DNA from: Xanthobacter sp. YC-JY1
GTDB lineage: Bacteria > Pseudomonadota > Alphaproteobacteria > Rhizobiales > Xanthobacteraceae
DNA length: 64,000 nucleotides
Reading direction: 5' to 3'
Assembly: GCF_021730305.1 (NCBI RefSeq)
Contig: NZ_CP032674.1
Coordinates: 4,883,001 to 4,947,000 of the forward strand
Both the position numbers and the translations under genes were made by a program. Below, in pieces: positions 61,473 through 64,000 of the stretch. Positions within the stretch are counted from its first letter, which is position 1; every line of letters starts with the position of its first letter. The notes under the pieces are model-generated. The model searched no databases and was not told where the DNA came from. It saw only the letters and a list, made by a program, of their open reading frames with translations.

Positions 61473-61535
61473 CCGAGATCGGTTCCATCCCTTTATGCGT
61501 CTTGTTCGACGGCATCGCGCCGCTAACGTGACCCG
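61473..61535 (+). repeat. Imperfect 63-bp direct repeat, copy 2
   Basis: Ungapped match to 55318-55380 at about 49 of 63 positions, same orientation, 6.16 kb away. See copy 1. Confidence 0.65.
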
Positions 61536-61665
61536 TGACGAACGCAGCTGCAGACAGGTCGTTTCCAGTTGTCTGCGGTCCTTGCGCAAATATCCGAGGA
61601 AAAGAAATCCGCGATCTACTGCTGCACCGCAGCATGGACAACAGCGGCGCGGAAGGAGACCCTAG

Positions 61666-62553
61666 ATGAAGCTGGTGCGGTTCGACGGTTGGCGTGTGGG
61701 CGTGACCGACGGGGTGAAGATCGTCGATCTCAGTGCCCTATGTGGCGCCTCCGAGGCGGATTGGCCGCCTGTCGCGATGAACCGGCTGATCCGCGACTTC
61801 GATACGCTGCGACCGCGCATCGCCGCCCTGCTTGCGGGGGAGGTGGGCGTCCCCCTCGCCGGCGCGCGGCTCGAAACGCCGGTGCCGTGGCCGAACAAGC
61901 TCGTCGCGTTCCCGGTCAACTATCACGACCATGCACGAGAGATGGCATCGACCGGCCTTGCCAACATCCAGGGCTTCTTCCTGAAGGCCAATTCCTCGCT
62001 CTGCGGCCCGCACGACGCCATTGAGTTACCGGACCTGCCCGGCCGCCAGATCCACCACGAATGCGAGATCGGGCTTATCATAGGCAAGACCGGACGCGAG
62101 ATTCCGCCCGAGAAGGCGCTCGACCACGTGTTCGGCTATTGCTGCCTGCTCGACATCACCGTGCGCGGCAAGGAAGAGCGGGTGATGCGCAAGTCCTACG
62201 AGACCTTCACGCCGGTCGGCCCTTGGATCGTGACGGCAGACGAGATCGCCGACCCCGGCAATCTCGACATGCGGCTTTGGGTGAACGACGAGTTGCGGCA
62301 GTCGGCCAACACGCGGGATCTCATCGTCGACATCCCGAACATGATCGCCATCACCTCCTCCGCCACCACGCTCCATCCCGGCGACATCTTCGCCACCGGC
62401 ACGCCTGCGGGGGTCGGACCCATCGTCGATGGCGACGTGGTGACGATTGAGGTCGGCGGCGTCGGGCGCATGAGCGTGCCGGTGGTTCAAGGCCGGCGCG
62501 GCCACAACGTCGTCTTCGCCAAACCTTACGATTTCCAGAAGATGCCTGTCTGA
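61666..62553 (+). CDS. Fumarylacetoacetate hydrolase family protein, probable fumarylpyruvate hydrolase
   Basis: A 295-residue metal-dependent hydrolase. The FAH fold is seen from about residue 75: KLVAFPVNYHDHARE, GFFLKANSSLCGP, the metal-binding HHECEIGLIIGK (Glu132 and Glu134) and an Asp in CLLDITVRGKE, ending with GDIFATGTPAGVGPI. The N-terminal 65 residues form the usual small extra domain. The AAGGAGA ribosome site is clear. Followed by a gentisate-dioxygenase-like gene, it most likely cleaves fumarylpyruvate or maleylpyruvate to pyruvate and a C4 acid. Confidence 0.88.
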   Translation: MKLVRFDGWRVGVTDGVKIVDLSALCGASEADWPPVAMNRLIRDFDTLRPRIAALLAGEVGVPLAGARLETPVPWPNKLVAFPVNYHDHAREMASTGLANIQGFFLKANSSLCGPHDAIELPDLPGRQIHHECEIGLIIGKTGREIPPEKALDHVFGYCCLLDITVRGKEERVMRKSYETFTPVGPWIVTADEIADPGNLDMRLWVNDELRQSANTRDLIVDIPNMIAITSSATTLHPGDIFATGTPAGVGPIVDGDVVTIEVGGVGRMSVPVVQGRRGHNVVFAKPYDFQKMPV

Positions 62554-62566
62554 GGCGGGGCAGAAG

Positions 62567-63547
62567 ATGAAAAGCACGACAATCTCAGAGATCCGCGCCG
62601 CCGACAGCCTTGACGATCTCTACAGGATCTTCAGCGAGAACTGTCTGACGGCGGGCTGGCACAAAAAGCGTTCCTCCCTGTGGTCCGAGCCGCGTACTGC
62701 GTTCCGCCCGCGCAACTGGCGCTACGCCGAGGCCGCCGAGGCCATGGACCGCGCCGGCGAATGGATGAGCACCGAGGATGCCGAGCGCCGCAACCTGCTC
62801 ATGTTCAACCCGGTCGACGACAACGACTACGACACGGTGCGAACCATCGTTTGCGCCTACCAGATGATCAAGCCGGGCGAGCATGCCCGCGCCCATCGCC
62901 ACACCGCCAACGCCATGCGGCTCATCCTCGATGCGCAGGAGGGCGTCCATACGGTGGTGAACGGCCTCAAGCTGCCCATGCGCGCTGGCGACTTCCTCCT
63001 CACCCCCAACTGGCATTGGCACAGCCATTTCAACACGGGCGGCGCCAACGCCTACTGGATCGATTTCCTCGATGTGCCGCTGGTGCATCGGCTGGAGCCG
63101 ATGTTCTGCGAGAACCTGCCCGGCGGGCACCAGACGGTGGTCGAGGAGCCCGATCCGGAGGCATCGCCGTTCGTGTTCCCGCTGGCGGCGATGCGCGCGC
63201 GTCTCGCCTCTACGCCGCGGAGTCCGGACGGCAGCCGGCGCCACCGCATCGAGATCGATCGGCATATCCCCACGCTCGCCGTGACCTATATCGAGATCCC
63301 CGCCGGGTCCGAGGTCGCCACACCCCGCACCACGGCGAGCCGCATCTTCGCAGTGATCGAAGGCGAGGGCTCAGCACAGGTGGGCGGGCACGCCTTCGAA
63401 TTTGGCCGGGGCGACGTCTTCTGCGCCCCCTCCTGGCACGCCTCCACGGTGAAGGCGGCCACGGACATCCTCGTCCTGGAAGTCAATGACGAGCCGACGC
63501 TGAGCAAGCTCGGCTTCCTCATCTCCGACGCGGCACGGCCCGCCTGA
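62567..63547 (+). CDS. Gentisate 1,2-dioxygenase-like bicupin
   Basis: A 326-residue bicupin. The N-terminal cupin has the Fe(II) ligand region GEHARAHRHTANAMRLIL (His110, His112) and a third His in the TPNWHWHSHFN segment (His150-154). The C-terminal cupin (about 225-310) has ASRIFAVIEGEGSAQVGGH but weaker ligand residues. It would open the ring of gentisate (2,5-dihydroxybenzoate) or a relative. It begins 14 bp after the hydrolase gene, and an FAD monooxygenase follows 94 bp later, giving a gentisate-pathway order. Confidence 0.85.
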   Translation: MKSTTISEIRAADSLDDLYRIFSENCLTAGWHKKRSSLWSEPRTAFRPRNWRYAEAAEAMDRAGEWMSTEDAERRNLLMFNPVDDNDYDTVRTIVCAYQMIKPGEHARAHRHTANAMRLILDAQEGVHTVVNGLKLPMRAGDFLLTPNWHWHSHFNTGGANAYWIDFLDVPLVHRLEPMFCENLPGGHQTVVEEPDPEASPFVFPLAAMRARLASTPRSPDGSRRHRIEIDRHIPTLAVTYIEIPAGSEVATPRTTASRIFAVIEGEGSAQVGGHAFEFGRGDVFCAPSWHASTVKAATDILVLEVNDEPTLSKLGFLISDAARPA

Positions 63548-63640
63548 GGGCCCCCCTTCGCATCAACTGCCGGAACCGCCGGCCCCGCGCATCGCAGCAC
63601 GGTGAGCGGGTGGTGGCGTCCGCAACCAAACGAGAGTGTC

Positions 63641-64000
63641 ATGGGATCGCAATCGGGTCGTATCTTGATCGCCGGCGGCGGCATCGGAGGCATGGCCGCG
63701 GCGCTGTCGCTGCTCCGGCGCGGCTTCGACGTGGACGTGTACGAGCAGGCCGGAGCCCTGCGCGAGGTGGGGGCCGGAGTGCAGATCAGCCCCAACGGCA
63801 ACCGCGCGCTCCAGGCGCTCGGCGCCTTCGAGCCGCTCCGGGCCCTGTCCTGCGATGCAGACGGCAAGGAAATCCGGCTCTGGAACAGCGGCCAGACCTG
63901 GAAGCTGTTCGATCTCGGCGAAGAGGCGGAAGCCCGTTACGGCTTCCCCTATCTCACAGTGTTCCGGCCAGACCTCTTGCAGGTGCTGGTGGACGAGGTG
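63641..64000 (+). CDS. FAD-dependent aromatic monooxygenase, N-terminal part (3-hydroxybenzoate/salicylate hydroxylase type)
   Basis: The first 120 residues of a flavoprotein hydroxylase cut by the window end. The Rossmann motif ILIAGGGIGGMAAALSLLRR binds the ADP of FAD, followed by GFDVDVYEQA, GAGVQISPNGNRAL and the FRPDLLQVLVDEV segment with the conserved Arg. This pattern is that of salicylate and 3-hydroxybenzoate 6-hydroxylases. Next to the dioxygenase and hydrolase genes it probably makes gentisate from a monohydroxybenzoate. The start ATG 63641 has GAGAG upstream. Confidence 0.88.
   Translation, partial: MGSQSGRILIAGGGIGGMAAALSLLRRGFDVDVYEQAGALREVGAGVQISPNGNRALQALGAFEPLRALSCDADGKEIRLWNSGQTWKLFDLGEEAEARYGFPYLTVFRPDLLQVLVDEV

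Larger units (their letters stand above)
61373..61665. promoter_or_regulatory. Divergent region between MarR and gentisate-type genes
   Basis: About 290 bp without a gene. It contains the operator-like site at 61393-61407 and copy 2 of the 63-bp direct repeat (61473-61535). A weak promoter candidate for the plus strand is TTGTCT (61569-61574), 16-bp spacer, TATCCG (61591-61596). Confidence 0.4.

Overview
The window is about 64 kb of GC-rich DNA, dense in genes and with very high GC at third codon positions. Together with NodT-type lipoproteins, an alphaproteobacterial palindromic repeat of the MAGLDPA-shadow type, and the kinds of transporters and catabolic genes present, this suggests a chromosome segment of a free-living alphaproteobacterium in the Hyphomicrobiales (Xanthobacteraceae-like is my best guess; an inference, not tested). 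I see no rRNA, tRNA, CRISPR array, prophage or intact insertion sequence.

Layout. (1) 1-3.9 kb: a NitT/TauT-type ABC importer (permease, ATPase, Tat-type binding protein, then a gene cut by the window edge), divergent from a TrmB-type regulator. (2) 3.9-6.8 kb: a ZntA-type Zn/Cd/Pb P-type ATPase and its divergent MerR regulator, with a textbook 19-bp-spacer MerR promoter. (3) 6.8-18.4 kb: a small membrane protein, two AraC regulators, an outer-membrane barrel, a YegD-like Hsp70, an 844-residue secreted protein holding two alpha/beta-hydrolase domains, another hydrolase, and a formylglycine-generating enzyme next to a Cys-type Tat-exported sulfatase. (4) 18.4-32.5 kb: an iron block. An OmpR/EnvZ-type two-component system faces a run of PepSY-flavodoxin-FNR reductase, NodT outer-membrane factor, MacA-like adaptor and MacB-like ABC exporter. 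After a Sel1-repeat gene comes a siderophore TonB receptor with a PiuC/YbiX dioxygenase. (5) 32.5-40.8 kb: an SRPBCC protein, a PaoABC-type periplasmic molybdenum aldehyde oxidoreductase, and an EmrAB-type pump with a divergent TetR repressor. (6) 40.9-48.3 kb: lldD-lldR with two palindromic operators, a CDF-like protein with altered metal ligands, a truncated quinone oxidoreductase, a LysR gene, two hydrolases (one like fluoroacetate dehalogenase) and an RpiR regulator. (7) 48.5-55.0 kb: a ferric-siderophore ABC importer (binding protein, two permeases, ATPase) divergent from a second TonB siderophore receptor. (8) 55.4-61.4 kb: a hydroxycinnamate module: acyl-CoA dehydrogenase, NDP-forming acyl-CoA synthetase (FerA-like), hydroxycinnamoyl-CoA hydratase-lyase, LysR and MarR. 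It is bracketed by an imperfect 63-bp direct repeat. (9) 61.7 kb to the end: a gentisate-type run of fumarylpyruvate hydrolase-like enzyme, gentisate dioxygenase-like cupin and FAD monooxygenase (cut by the edge).

How the genes work together. The most interesting assembly is the iron block. A membrane flavoreductase is co-transcribed with a tripartite MacAB-NodT exporter and sits beside a TonB receptor/PiuC pair. This resembles in parts the pyoverdine machinery of Pseudomonas (FpvG-type reduction plus PvdRT-OpmQ recycling), and could be a compact system that strips iron from an imported siderophore and re-exports the ligand. The right end looks like a plant-aromatic catabolic island: hydroxycinnamates are CoA-activated and chain-shortened, and a hydroxybenzoate enters the gentisate pathway. 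Near-identical palindromes in front of the hydratase-lyase gene and in front of the MarR gene tie that regulator to the module.
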